NCBI RefSeq assembly: GCF_005503535.1
Contig: NZ_SCNN01000027.1
Coordinates: forward strand, 1 to 64,000
Direction: 5' to 3'
Origin: Mesorhizobium comanense
GTDB lineage: Bacteria; Pseudomonadota; Alphaproteobacteria; Rhizobiales; Rhizobiaceae
DNA length: 64,000 bases
This document shows positions 1 through 8,950 of this stretch, piece by piece. The number at the start of each line of letters is the position of its first letter. Position 1 is the stretch's first letter. The position numbers were made by a program, and so were the translations under genes. The notes under the pieces are model-generated. The model saw only the letters and a program-made list of their open reading frames with translations. It ran no database searches and was not told the origin of the DNA.

Positions 1-470
1 GGGAGAAATCCATCGCTTCTGCAGAAGCCTGGATATACGTCGCCCACATTCGCCTGCTCACACGCAGGCTCGCAAGAGCTTGATATCAAACCATTCTTTT
101 TGATTCAGGCTCTAAGGGCGGCCCGTGTGAGGCTTTGGAGCAGCGACGAGCAAATGGACCTGTATTGGCGGTCGCAAAGGATACGATTTCGAGAACCTAG
201 GAGGCTAGGCGGTCCTGTTGTTCGACGCACTTGCGGGCTGGTCTGAGCATTGATGCAGATTGGAAATGGCACGTACAATGTGACTTCTCTCGGAACGAAT
301 CCGGATCTTTCGCATTGCGTGTTCGGCACAACATTAGATTAGACTGATATCGGCGCTGCGGTAGTTTCGGTGGTCTTGGGTGAGTTAGGCTCAGGGCGCC
401 AGGAAAGAGACTGTGCAGTGACCTTCAGACGATCAGCACGCGCGATTGATCGATCTCTTGAGAGGGGCTT
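1..470. other. left-edge DNA without a recognisable gene
   Basis: No open frame here has a convincing ribosome binding site or a recognisable domain. The stretch lies on the element side of the tRNA fragment at 1786-1851 and may be decayed accessory DNA. The only hint of function is a purine-rich GAGAGGGG just before the start of the next gene. Confidence 0.4.
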
Positions 471-473
471 GTG

Positions 474-1460
474 ATGACAGAGATCCTAAAAAAGGACTCG
501 GCTGAAACCGTCAAACAGCCAGGGACGCCCAAGCTGTTGCAAATACTTGGTCCGGGCTTGATTACAGGTGCCTCGGACGATGATCCAAGCGGCATCGCAA
601 CGTATTCTCAAGTCGGTGCCCAGTTCGGCTACGGCATGGGGTGGGTCATGCTGTTCAGTTGGCCCCTTATGTGCGCCATCCAGGAGATCAGCGCCAGGAT
701 CGGCCGTGTCACCGGTCGAGGCATCGCGGGCAACCTGCGAAAGTACTATCCAGCCGGCGTGGGCATTTCGATCGTGTCGCTGCTCATGGTCGCCAATATC
801 ATCAACATCGGCGCCGACCTGGGTGCAATGGGAGCTGCGCTAAAACTGATCATTGGCGGGCCACAGTTGCTGTACGTCGCCGCGTTTGGCATCGTCACCG
901 TCCTGCTTGAAATCTTCTCTCGTTACTCGCGCTATGTGTCGGTACTGAAGTGGCTCACACTGTCGCTTCTGGCTTATGTCGCCGTGGCCTTCGTTGCGAA
1001 GGTCCCCTGGGCGACGGTCGGCTACAATCTGATTGTTCCGCACATCAGCCTTGACGGCCAATACATCACTTCTGTCGTGGCCATCCTTGGGACGACGATC
1101 AGCCCCTATCTTTTCTTCTGGCAAGCTGGACAGGAGGTGGAGGAGGTTAAGGAGCGCGATGAGGCCTCGCCGCTCAAAGTCGCTCCCGAACAGGCACCAG
1201 AAGAATTGACGCGTATCCGCATCGATACATATTTTGGGATGGCCATTTCCAACACCGTTGCCCTCTTTATTATCGTGACCACCGCGGCGACGCTGAACGC
1301 CAACGGCGTGACCGACATTCAGACATCATCGCAGGCGGCTGAAGCGCTTCGACCGATCGCCGGCCAGTTTGCGTTCTTCGTCTTTGCGCTTGGAATTATT
1401 GGAACAGGCTTTAAAACCTGCAAGCAGGCGGCATGGCGTCCTGATCGTCACCAACCATAG
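474..1460 (+). pseudogene. 3'-truncated Nramp-like divalent metal transporter
   Basis: The reading frame encodes the first two thirds of an Nramp-superfamily inner-membrane carrier: a TM1 motif DDDPSGIATYSQ, repeated hydrophobic helices, and a TM6 region ISPYLFFWQ. Homologues are usually 400-450 residues; this one stops at about 328, just after FALGIIGTG, with an unrelated basic tail. TM1 has DPSG rather than DPGN, and TM6 lacks the MPH motif of Mn/Fe carriers, so even an intact relative would be a divergent family member. I chose ATG 474, which follows GAGAGGGG; a GTG lies one codon earlier. The loss of the C-terminal helices next to a tRNA attachment site suggests damage by recombination. 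It is probably non-functional. Confidence 0.7.
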
Positions 1461-1797
1461 TCTACGCCAATGGATCGACAGATCGACGCGTCAAAAGCTT
1501 TCTTTTGAGGACTTGATCGCGCGGTTGTCCTCGATCGCGAACACAGTTCTTTTAAACACCAGCGGTGCGATCGAGGTGCGTTGTGTCGGTATCGATGCCG
1601 CTTGGGCTGTCTAGCTGTAGATTCCGGCCTTTCCTCGATGATCGGCCATGCCACCGGTTAGATTCAGGTCCTATGGCCTTTCGGATGCGGAAACAGCCGT
1701 AGTTTTGGCGCGAAGTTTACACGAAATCCCTCACATAGCTGGATATAAAAGTCAAATATACAAATAATTTCAACATCATATCATCAGACGCATCTGG
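1461..1797. other. AT-rich junction DNA before the tRNA fragment
   Basis: No gene is supported. A short frame ending at 1614 runs out of the truncated transporter and resembles nothing I know. From about 1715 the sequence becomes markedly AT-rich compared with the core to the right, as is common in the arms of integrase attachment sites. Confidence 0.35.
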
Positions 1798-1851
1798 CTT
1801 AAAATCCCTCGATCTCTGATCGCACGGGTTCGATTCCCGTCGTCCGCACCA
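1786..1851 (+). other. 3' half of tRNA-Leu(UAA), presumed attachment site of an integrated element
   Basis: From about 1798 the sequence reads as the right half of a long-variable-arm tRNA: anticodon loop CTTAAAA, 3' anticodon strand TCCCT, a perfect variable-arm hairpin CGATC-TCT-GATCG, a T arm ACGGG-TTCGATT-CCCGT, acceptor strand CGTCCGC, then A and CCA ending at 1851. Upstream, AGACGCA still resembles a Leu D arm, but TCTGG cannot pair with TCCCT and no 5' acceptor strand GCGGACG is present. A tRNA cut at the anticodon loop is the usual footprint of tyrosine-integrase insertion. The intact tRNA would then lie to the left of the window, with the element between. Confidence 0.7.
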
Positions 1852-1886
1852 AGGCAGCCAGGCCCCCCGATAGAGGCGACAATCCA

Positions 1887-2465
1887 TCAAGCACGCATCG
1901 GGTGCAGCTTCAGGTGCTGGATCAGGATGATCGTCTTGGCGTCGATGATGCGGCCGTCGGCGATGCCGGCCAGCGCTTCGTCCAGCGGCATCTCCAGGAC
2001 CTCGATGTCCTCCCCCTCCTCCGGCGCGCCGCCACCGGCCGAGATGCGGTCGGCGGGCGAATAGCGGGCGATGAAGAACCACAGGCGCTCGGTCACGCTG
2101 CCCGGGCTCATATAGGGCGAAAACAGCCGCTCCACGGTATTCAGCCGGTAGCCGAGCTCTTCTTCCGCTTCCTTGCGGATGGCCGTCTCGGGGTCGTTCT
2201 GGTCCAGCAGACCGGCACAGGCCTCGATCAGCGGTTCGCGGTGGCCGGTGACATAGGCGGGATAGCGGAACTGGCGCACCAGAAGCACCGTCTGGCGCCG
2301 GGGATCGTAAGGCAGGATCACCGCGCCGTCGCCGCGATCATAGGTCTGGCGGATCTGCGTTTCCCACTGACCGTCGCGCCGCCGATAGTCGAGGACGGTC
2401 TTCTTCAGGATCGCCCAGTCGTCGGACAGGACTTCCTCCGAGCGGATGCGGATGCGGTCTTCCAT
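1887..2465 (-). CDS. NUDIX hydrolase of the NudK/ADP-sugar type
   Basis: This cytosolic NUDIX pyrophosphatase would hydrolyse a nucleoside diphosphate sugar or similar X-linked nucleoside diphosphate. The fold signature includes LLVRQFRYPAYV, a leading CAGLLDQNDPE segment and a NUDIX box core RKEAEEELGY, followed by FSPYMSPGSVTER, which is typical of the GDP-mannose/ADP-ribose pyrophosphatase branch. ATG 2465 is preferred over an upstream ATG because GGAG sits about six bases ahead; it gives 192 residues, close to E. coli NudK (191). The substrate cannot be decided from sequence. It is the first chromosomal gene right of the tRNA fragment and is divergent from the flavin oxidoreductase. Confidence 0.8.
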   Translation of the reverse strand: MEDRIRIRSEEVLSDDWAILKKTVLDYRRRDGQWETQIRQTYDRGDGAVILPYDPRRQTVLLVRQFRYPAYVTGHREPLIEACAGLLDQNDPETAIRKEAEEELGYRLNTVERLFSPYMSPGSVTERLWFFIARYSPADRISAGGGAPEEGEDIEVLEMPLDEALAGIADGRIIDAKTIILIQHLKLHPMRA

Positions 2466-2618
2466 GATGGTCTCCATGCTGCCGGATCGAGGCGTAGCCG
2501 CCGGGCGGCATTTGCGCAATGCCGGCAATTGGTCCAGAAAAGCCCCTCACCGCCTCGTGTCTGGCGCGCTCTCGACCCATTGCCTAGAGAGGCGCCCTGT
2601 CCCTCCGGAGCCCGTTTC

Positions 2619-3722
2619 ATGACTGCATCGCTTTTCCAGCCGATCATCCTCGACGGCCTCACCTTTCCCAACCGCATCGCAGTGGCGCCGATGTGCCAGT
2701 ATTCGGCCGATGATGGCTCGGCCAGCGACTGGCACCTCTACCACTGGATGAACCTCGCAATGTCGGGAGCCGGAATGGTGACGGTCGAGATGACCGATGT
2801 CGAGCGGCGCGGCCGCATCACGCACGGGTGCCTCGGCCTCTACTCCGAAGACAATGAGGCCGCTGCACGGCGGGCTCTGGACGCCGCCAGGCGGGTCGCG
2901 GCACCCGGCACGAGGTTCGGAACGCAGCTGGCGCATGCCGGTCGCAAGGCCTCGAACCGCAAGCCCTGGGAGGGCGGCGGGCCGCTGCAGCCGGACGAAG
3001 ACCCCTGGCAGACCGTCTCGGCCTCGGCGATCGCCTACGACACCGGCTGGAACGTGCCGCGCGCTCTGGAAGAAGAGGAGATCCTGGGGCTTGTCCAGCG
3101 GTTCGCCGAGGCCGCGAAGCGGGCCGAACGCGCCGGCTTCGACTTCATCGAACTGCATGCCGCACATGGCTACCTGATCTTCCAGTTCCTGTCGCCGCTG
3201 TCCAACCAGCGCACCGACCGCTGGGGCGGCTCACTGGAAAACCGGATGCGTCTCGTCGTCGAAATCGCCAGAGCGGTGAAGAAGGCGGCGCCGAAGCTGA
3301 TGCTCGGCGCGCGGCTGTCCGTGAAGGACTGGGTCGATGGCGGATTCGACGTCGAGGATGCGATCGAGGTGGCCAAAGCGCTGAAGGCTGAGGGTGTCGC
3401 CTATCTCTGCTGCTCCAGCGGCGGCAATTCCCCGTTGCAGAAACTGCCCACCGGCCCCGGTTACCAGGTGCATCTGGCGGAAGCCGTGCGCAAGGGCGCC
3501 GGCATCCCGACCCGGGCGGTGGGGCTGATCGATGATCCGAAGCAGGCCGAAGCTGTCATCGCCGAGGGCCGCGCCGACATGGTCGCCCTGGCTCGCGCCT
3601 TTCTGGCCGACCCGCGCTGGGGCTGGCGGGCAGCCGCCACGTTCAGCGAGAAGATCCATCCGGCGCCGCAGCTGGCCCGCTCGGTCACGACCATGGAGCA
3701 TTGGATGAAGGCGGCCGGCTGA
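2619..3722 (+). CDS. NADH:flavin oxidoreductase, Old Yellow Enzyme family
   Basis: A 367-residue FMN-dependent ene-reductase, close in layout to YqjM/OYE-like enzymes. Visible elements are the N-terminal LFQPIILDGLTFPNRIAVAPM strand with the flavin loop, QLAHAGRKAS, the substrate-binding HAAHGYLIFQFLSP, the conserved DRWGGSLENRMRL, and the C-terminal ADMVALARAFLADPRW. It probably reduces activated C=C bonds of unsaturated carbonyls or nitro compounds with NAD(P)H. The start is ATG 2619 with CCGGAG eight bases upstream; the longer open frame to 1902 is only the antisense of the NUDIX gene. Confidence 0.88.
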   Translation: MTASLFQPIILDGLTFPNRIAVAPMCQYSADDGSASDWHLYHWMNLAMSGAGMVTVEMTDVERRGRITHGCLGLYSEDNEAAARRALDAARRVAAPGTRFGTQLAHAGRKASNRKPWEGGGPLQPDEDPWQTVSASAIAYDTGWNVPRALEEEEILGLVQRFAEAAKRAERAGFDFIELHAAHGYLIFQFLSPLSNQRTDRWGGSLENRMRLVVEIARAVKKAAPKLMLGARLSVKDWVDGGFDVEDAIEVAKALKAEGVAYLCCSSGGNSPLQKLPTGPGYQVHLAEAVRKGAGIPTRAVGLIDDPKQAEAVIAEGRADMVALARAFLADPRWGWRAAATFSEKIHPAPQLARSVTTMEHWMKAAG

Positions 3723-3841
3723 TAGGCCTCCGCCCTTCACCGCAAGCGATGGCGATCCGCCACAGCCTCGCTTCAATTTTCCCGCCAAGATGTTACCTTG
3801 GGTAAGGCCGCAGTGGGCGCGGCCGGGCTTGGGAGAGAAAA

Positions 3842-4159
3842 ATGCTGTTCAGGACAGTTTTGACGGCTGCCGCGCTGACCGCGGCGGCCGGCCTATGGAT
3901 CGGAGCATCGACGCCGGCCGGCGCGCAATATTGCGAGGGGACGGTGCATGGCCTGTCGGGCCGCTACAATCTGGCGACCGGCAGCGGCTTCCTCGCCGTC
4001 CGGACGCAGCCGAACTCGTCATCGCGGATGATCGGCCAGTTGTTCAACGGCGACCACACCGAGATCTTCGACCGTCGCGGCAACTGGTACCAGGTTGAAA
4101 TCGGCGGTGCGACCGGCTGGGCGAATGCGCGCTGGCTGCGCAACGATTGCGGCTACTAA
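3842..4159 (+). CDS. exported SH3-like domain protein
   Basis: A 105-residue protein with a clear signal peptide ending near AGAQ (about residue 29) followed by one bacterial SH3 (SH3b) domain: LAVRTQPNSSSRMIGQLFNG, then WYQVEIGGATGWANARWL. Two cysteines, at CEG and NDCGY, could form a periplasmic disulfide. GGGAGAG precedes the ATG. Such small SH3 proteins bind peptidoglycan or partner proteins; the ligand is unknown. It stands alone between the oxidoreductase and a DUF982 gene. Confidence 0.8.
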   Translation: MLFRTVLTAAALTAAAGLWIGASTPAGAQYCEGTVHGLSGRYNLATGSGFLAVRTQPNSSSRMIGQLFNGDHTEIFDRRGNWYQVEIGGATGWANARWLRNDCGY

Positions 4160-4291
4160 GGTTCGAGCCGGCTTCTGGGCCGGGGACGTCCATCAGACAG
4201 GCAACCGAGGCTGTTCGCGGGCGCGACGCGACCATTGGGCGCAGGTCGGGAGCCACGTTTGCAACCAATTTGGCTGCTTTGCGTTGCCGCC

Positions 4292-4585
4292 ATGATGGAC
4301 AACAAACCCTTTGAAACGCCGGTCGTGGTCGAACTTGGCCATGTCGGCAAATATCGTCATATCCGCAGCACCCAGGAAGCAGCGGAGTGCCTGATGACGG
4401 TGTGGCCGCTCAATCGCGGCCCGCGCCATCGTGATGCTCTCGACACTTGCCTCAAAGTGCTGGAAGGTTATCGTTCGACGGCGGAAGCGCGCCGGGCATT
4501 GATCGAGGCCGCAAGGGAATCGGAAGTGCTGGTGCCTGACGACAGACTACCGGCCGAACGGCTGCCCGACGACCGGCTGCATTGA
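4292..4585 (+). CDS. DUF982 family protein
   Basis: A 97-residue cytosolic protein matching the rhizobial DUF982 pattern: VVVELGHVGKYRHIRSTQEA, CLMTVWPLNRGPRH, then CLKVLEGYRSTAEARRALIEAA. The function of the family is not established. Rhizobial genomes carry many copies, often on accessory DNA. Two adjacent ATGs (4292 and 4295) are possible and neither has a strong Shine-Dalgarno. The acidic, proline-containing tail contains a near repeat, PDDRLP/PDDRLH. Confidence 0.7.
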   Translation: MMDNKPFETPVVVELGHVGKYRHIRSTQEAAECLMTVWPLNRGPRHRDALDTCLKVLEGYRSTAEARRALIEAARESEVLVPDDRLPAERLPDDRLH

Positions 4586-4615
4586 GCAGGTGGACCTTTC
4601 AACCGGAGGTTTTTG

Positions 4616-4855
4616 ATGGCGAAGCTGACTTACAAGATCGTCGAACATGACGGCGGCTGGGCCTACAAGGTCGGCGCGACCTTCTCGGAGACATTTCCCA
4701 CCCACCAGGACGCACTGCGTGCAGCCGAAATCGCTTCGGCGGAGCAGCAGGTCGCTGGATCGACGGACGGTATCCAATATGAGGACGCCGAAGGCAAATG
4801 GCATGAGGAGCTGGCCGATGGCCGCGACCGGCCACAGACCGAGGTTTCCGACTGA
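4616..4855 (+). CDS. small DUF2188-like protein
   Basis: A 79-residue protein starting MAKLTYKIVEHDGGWAYKVG. The pattern of a short strand, GW, a phenylalanine-threonine step and an alanine-rich helix (THQDALRAAEIAS) followed by IQYEDAEGKW fits DUF2188-type proteins, whose role is unknown. The start at ATG 4616 is fixed by GGAGG seven bases upstream. It lies 30 bases after the DUF982 gene and is likely co-transcribed with it. Confidence 0.65.
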   Translation: MAKLTYKIVEHDGGWAYKVGATFSETFPTHQDALRAAEIASAEQQVAGSTDGIQYEDAEGKWHEELADGRDRPQTEVSD

Positions 4856-4924
4856 TCGCTATGACGCCGGCCGCGGACACCAGGAGAGATGGTGTCCGGC
4901 GACCGGACGTGAGCCTGCGGCTCG

Positions 4925-5203
4925 CTACTTGCCGCAGTACTGATCGTTGACATTGCCCTGGGCGTTCGCATCAGGGCCTGGCGTGTTGTAGGCACACGGG
5001 CCGGCCGCGCCGGTATTGCCAAGGGTGTTCAACCCCGAACCATCGATGCTGCCCGTATGGCTCTGATCGACACCTGAGGAATCCTCATTGCCGAACAGCG
5101 ACCAATTGTGATGGTTGCGGTACGAGGCGTCCGACGACTGCGCCATCGCCGAGGTGGCGAGACCGATCGTCAGAACCGATGCCGCGAAAAGTTTCTTGTA
5201 CAT
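4925..5203 (-). CDS. small exported protein, DUF680-like
   Basis: A 92-residue secreted protein: signal peptide MYKKLFAASVLTIGLATSAMA, then a low-complexity Ser/Asn/Gly-rich mature region with GVDQSHTGSID and two cysteines near the C-terminus (GPCAYN, QYCGK). The layout resembles the DUF680 family, reported mainly from Mesorhizobium, of unknown role. ACGGAG sits seven bases before the ATG. The longer frame upstream to 5524 is antisense to the hydrolase and was not used. Confidence 0.65.
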   Translation of the reverse strand: MYKKLFAASVLTIGLATSAMAQSSDASYRNHHNWSLFGNEDSSGVDQSHTGSIDGSGLNTLGNTGAAGPCAYNTPGPDANAQGNVNDQYCGK

Positions 5204-5258
5204 TGAATTACTCCGTGTCTTGGGCCGCCTTGGGTGCGGCACGAAGTAAACCCGGCGG

Positions 5259-6263
5259 TCAGCCGGTTGGTTCATTGAATTTGTCGTGAGGCGGCCTTGA
5301 TGGAAAGGCCCGGGACGCAATCCGCTCGATGAAATCGACGATGCGCTTCGGCTCGGCGAATTGCGGCATATGACCGATACCGTCGACGGCTTCGAAATCG
5401 AGAGCCCCGATCTTGCCTTGCATCGGCGCACCATGGACATGGAAGTCGAGGACGCGGTCGGCCGTGCCGAAAAGGATGCCGGCGGGCATGGCGATCTCGC
5501 CATAGCGCTGCTCGATTCGGCCAAGGTCCCGTTCTATCGCCACGACATCGGCAGAGGTGGCCTGGAAATGGGCCGGCCTTAGCCCCAGCCATCCGCCGCC
5601 TGCGGTCATATAGTCGGCCGGCAGCGTTTGTGGCGCGAAGATGAATTCCATTGTCGGGCGCGCGTAGCGCAGGCTCATGGGGATCGCAACGGTGTGAGCC
5701 ATGATCCAGCGCAACGGACGCGAAGGGATATTGAGCAAACCGGTCTTTTCGCGCATGCCGGCTTCCAGATGCGTCAAGGGCGCCAGCAATGCGATGCCTG
5801 AAATCGCATCGGGATGCTCGACGGCCAGGGTCAGCGTGATGGCGCCGCCCAGCGAGTGTCCCACCACAAGGGGCCGCTCCAGCCCAAGGGTCTCGATGAA
5901 GCGCCGCACCAGTTGTGCCTGTTCGGGCAAGCGACCGGTGGCGCCGGCGGCGCGAACCGAATAGCCAGATCCCGGGCGGTCGAGCGCGATCAGCCGATAA
6001 CCCGGTCCGAAGCGCCCGAAAATCGTGTGCCGGAAATGATGGAGCTGCGCGCCAAGCCCGTGCACGAAGACGATCGGCCTGCCCTCGCCCTCATCGACAT
6101 AATGGATGCGGTTGCCGTCGATCTCGATGAATTTTCCGACCGGCGGAACCAGTCTCGTCGCTTTCGCCGCGATCCAAAACGTCGCCAGCACCAGACAGGC
6201 GACTGCAAGGGTTACCACCAGCAAGAGTATGGCCAGCAACCACGACACGACGGACAGAAGCAT
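5259..6263 (-). CDS. membrane-anchored alpha/beta hydrolase
   Basis: A 334-residue hydrolase with an N-terminal membrane helix (about residues 5-35). It then has the alpha/beta-hydrolase core: VFVHGLGA oxyanion strand, GHSLGG nucleophile elbow, an acid in GTADRVLD and a catalytic histidine in GIGHMPQ. It probably acts on an ester or lactone at the inner membrane; the substrate cannot be inferred. It is downstream of wrbA on the same strand, separated by a hairpin, so transcription is probably independent. Confidence 0.8.
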   Translation of the reverse strand: MLLSVVSWLLAILLLVVTLAVACLVLATFWIAAKATRLVPPVGKFIEIDGNRIHYVDEGEGRPIVFVHGLGAQLHHFRHTIFGRFGPGYRLIALDRPGSGYSVRAAGATGRLPEQAQLVRRFIETLGLERPLVVGHSLGGAITLTLAVEHPDAISGIALLAPLTHLEAGMREKTGLLNIPSRPLRWIMAHTVAIPMSLRYARPTMEFIFAPQTLPADYMTAGGGWLGLRPAHFQATSADVVAIERDLGRIEQRYGEIAMPAGILFGTADRVLDFHVHGAPMQGKIGALDFEAVDGIGHMPQFAEPKRIVDFIERIASRAFPSRPPHDKFNEPTG

Positions 6264-6327
6264 TTTTCACCCGGACCTCGACAGGCTGAACTTAGCCGCA
6301 TGGGATCATGCCGCAACCTTGAATCGA

Positions 6328-6353
6328 AACGGGCGGCTCCAGAACCGCCCGTT
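6328..6353 (-). terminator. hairpin between wrbA and the hydrolase
   Basis: A perfect 9-bp stem AACGGGCGG/CCGCCCGTT with an 8-base loop lies 54 bases beyond the wrbA stop codon and 65 bases before the next start. On the minus strand it is followed by TTTCGATTC, a weak U-tract, so it may terminate wrbA. Confidence 0.55.
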
Positions 6354-6406
6354 CTTCATCGATTTCCCGGTGCACACCGCCGGCCGAGCCCGGCACGGCG
6401 GAACAA

Positions 6407-7006
6407 TCAGCCGTGCAGCTTGGCAGTGATCTCGGCGACGCGCTTACCCTGGAATTTCGCGCCCTCGAGTTCCTGAGCCGAAGGCTGGCGCGACCCGTCG
6501 CCATCGCTGGTCGTTGTCATGCCGTAGGGAGCGCCGCCGCGCACCACGTCGTTGCCCATCTGGCCCTGATAGGCATAGGAAAGCGGAACGATGATCATGC
6601 CGTGGTGCTGCAACATCGCCTGGGTGCTCAAAAGAGCGAGTTCGGCGCCGCCATGCTGGGTCGCCGTCGAAACCATGACCGATCCGACCTTGTTGACGAG
6701 GGCACCCTTGGCCCACAGAGGCCCGGTCTGGTCGAAGAAGTTCTTCAGCTGCGAAGCCATGGCTCCATAGCGCGTCGAGGCACCGACGATGATCGCGTCA
6801 TAGTCGCCCAGTTCGAGCGGATCGGCGATCGGCGCTTCCTGGTCGAGCTTGTAGTAGGCAGCCTTGGCCACCGCCTCGGGCACCAGTTCGGCGACGCGCT
6901 TGATGGTGACTTGCGCGCCGGCCTCGCGAGCGCCTTCGGCCGCGGCCTTGGCCATCTGCTCCATGTGGCCCCAGCTCGAATAATAGAGAACAAGTACCTT
7001 CGCCAT
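6407..7006 (-). CDS. wrbA: NAD(P)H:quinone oxidoreductase WrbA
   Basis: A 199-residue flavodoxin-like protein, the usual WrbA length. It has the FMN phosphate loop YYSSWGHMEQMA, the flavin-contacting GASTRYGAMASQLKNFFDQT, and STATQHGGAE. It reduces quinones by two electrons using NAD(P)H and so limits semiquinone-driven oxidative stress. The gene is divergent from the CinA-like gene across 171 bases in which I see no clear operator. Confidence 0.93.
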   Translation of the reverse strand: MAKVLVLYYSSWGHMEQMAKAAAEGAREAGAQVTIKRVAELVPEAVAKAAYYKLDQEAPIADPLELGDYDAIIVGASTRYGAMASQLKNFFDQTGPLWAKGALVNKVGSVMVSTATQHGGAELALLSTQAMLQHHGMIIVPLSYAYQGQMGNDVVRGGAPYGMTTTSDGDGSRQPSAQELEGAKFQGKRVAEITAKLHG

Positions 7007-7177
7007 TTCCGTCTCCTCGATGATTGCCGGGAACCGCCCGGCCTTGGGCGATCTATCTAGAGGGCCGAACGTTCAATGGATATCTCACATCTGGGCACAG
7101 ATTGTTCACAGTTCGGCCGGCATTGCCGATGACGCCGCGCCGCGCTATCTCAGGCGACCGTCCCTCCGGAGCCTTCC

Positions 7178-7921
7178 ATGCCAGAAATCGTCACCGCCGC
7201 CATGCTCGTCATAGGCGATGAGATCCTGTCCGGCCGCACCAAGGACAGGAATATCGGCCATCTCGCCGACATCATGACCGCGATCGGCATCGACCTGAAG
7301 GAAGTGCGCATCGTTCCCGACGAAGAGGACGAGATCGTAGCGGCCGTGAACGCCGTGCGGGCCCGCTACACCTACGTCTTCACCACCGGCGGCATCGGCC
7401 CGACGCATGACGACATAACGGCGGATTCGATTGCCAAGGCATTCGGCGTGCCCTGCGAATACGACGCCAGGGCCTATGCGATGCTGGAGGCCAGCTACGC
7501 CGCGCGCGGCATCGACTATACCGAGGCCCGCAAGCGCATGGCGCGCATGCCGCGCGGTGCCGACCACATCGACAACCCCGTGTCGGTCGCACCCGGTTTC
7601 CGCATCGGCAATGTCCACGTCATGGCCGGCGTGCCCTCGATCTTCCAGGCCATGCTCGACAATGTCGTGCCGACCCTGAAGACCGGCACCAAAATGCTGT
7701 CGGCGACGGTGCATTGTCCATTCGGCGAGGGCCTTGTCGGCGGACCGCTGGGCGAGATCCAGAAGACACATCCGGACACGATCATCGGCTCCTATCCGAA
7801 ATATGGCGACGGCAAGTTCTGGACCGAACTTGTGGTGCGCGCCCGCAGCCAGGAGGCGCTGGACGCCGCCCGCGCTGACGTCGAGGCAATGGTGGCGGGT
7901 TTCGCCGCCAGCGCGAGCTGA
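7178..7921 (+). CDS. CinA-type molybdopterin-binding domain protein
   Basis: A 247-residue protein equivalent to the N-terminal COG1058 half of CinA: AAMLVIGDEILSGRTKDRN, the MoCF-fold FTTGGIGPTHDDIT, and VHVMAGVPSIFQAML. The C-terminal nicotinamide-nucleotide amidase domain is absent. The COG1058 domain has been linked to ADP-ribose pyrophosphatase activity in other bacteria; here the reaction is inferred only. CTCCGGAGCC precedes the ATG. Confidence 0.85.
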   Translation: MPEIVTAAMLVIGDEILSGRTKDRNIGHLADIMTAIGIDLKEVRIVPDEEDEIVAAVNAVRARYTYVFTTGGIGPTHDDITADSIAKAFGVPCEYDARAYAMLEASYAARGIDYTEARKRMARMPRGADHIDNPVSVAPGFRIGNVHVMAGVPSIFQAMLDNVVPTLKTGTKMLSATVHCPFGEGLVGGPLGEIQKTHPDTIIGSYPKYGDGKFWTELVVRARSQEALDAARADVEAMVAGFAASAS

Positions 7922-8001
7922 GCACTTCGGACCGGAACCAAGCGCTACGCCCCGACGTTTCACCCGCGCGGGTGCCAACGCCCGCGAATTGAGGGATCAC
8001 C

Positions 8002-8835
8002 ATGCGCTTCAAGACCATCGTTGCCATTCTGCAGAACGAGCAGGACGCCGAGCGCGTGCTCGACTGCGCCATTCCGCTCGCCAGCCGCTTTCAAAGCCAC
8101 CTGATCGGCATTCACGCCGAGGCGCTTCCGGTGCCCTACACGTCCGCGACCGGCTTTCCGGATACCGAATTCCTGCAGGTGTCGGCCGACATGAACCGGG
8201 AGCGGGCCGACAAGCTGCAAGCCGCGTTCCTCAAGCGCATAGAGGACTCCGGCCTCTCCTTCGAGTGGCGCAGCCTGGAGAGCTTTTCCGGCGACAGCGC
8301 GCTGACCGGCATTTCGAGCGTGCGCGCCGCCGATCTCATCATCGCAGCCCAGCGCGAGGCCGGCGGCGACCCCAGCGCCGATGTCGATTCGCTTGTCTAT
8401 GATGCCGGCCGCCCGGTACTGGTGGTGCCGCATGCCGGTCCCTTCGTGACCACTTTCAAACGCGTGTTGCTGGCGTGGAACGGCAGCAAGGAGGCCGCCC
8501 GTGCCGCCTTTGACGCCCTGCCCTTCATAATCGAGGCTGAAAAGACCGACATCCTTGTCATCGATCCGCCCGACACGCTCGACGAAAGCCCCGAGGCATC
8601 CGGCGCGGAGATCGCGTCCGCCTTGTCGCGCCACGGCGCGAACGTCAGCGTCTCGGTGCAGAAATCGGGCGGCACCTCCGTAGACGACATTATCCAGAAC
8701 AGGGTCGTAGAGAGCGGCGCCGATCTTCTGGTGCTTGGCGCCTACAGCCACTCCTGGCTGCGCCAGCTTCTGTTCGGCGGCGTGACGCGCACGGTGTTGC
8801 GAACGGCACAGGTGGCTGTTTTCCTGTCGCGGTAA
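8002..8835 (+). CDS. tandem universal stress protein
   Basis: A 277-residue protein with two UspA domains. The first (residues 1-140) begins FKTIVAILQNEQDAERVLDCAI. The second (about 150-277) begins FKRVLLAWNGSKEAARAAFDAL and ends with the nucleotide-loop motif LLVLGAYSHSWLRQLLFGGVTRTVL. Only the second domain keeps the G-x2-G-x9-G(S/T)-like loop. It is a cytosolic stress or ATP-sensing protein of unknown partner. A second VLRTAQVAVFLSR ending is typical of tandem Usp proteins. Confidence 0.85.
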   Translation: MRFKTIVAILQNEQDAERVLDCAIPLASRFQSHLIGIHAEALPVPYTSATGFPDTEFLQVSADMNRERADKLQAAFLKRIEDSGLSFEWRSLESFSGDSALTGISSVRAADLIIAAQREAGGDPSADVDSLVYDAGRPVLVVPHAGPFVTTFKRVLLAWNGSKEAARAAFDALPFIIEAEKTDILVIDPPDTLDESPEASGAEIASALSRHGANVSVSVQKSGGTSVDDIIQNRVVESGADLLVLGAYSHSWLRQLLFGGVTRTVLRTAQVAVFLSR

Positions 8836-8950
8836 GTCCACAGCGATCGCCAGCCCCCGCCCTTGCCAAAGCGTAGGGTTTCCAGTTAATTCCGCGCGCA
8901 TTCCCCTGTTTCTTGCACGCGGCTCTCGCGTGCCGTGGAGTGCGCGAGAC

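Noticed and set aside
1902..2618. N-terminal extension of the Old Yellow Enzyme frame
   Set aside because: It is the antisense of the NUDIX gene; the conserved protein and ribosome site begin at 2619.
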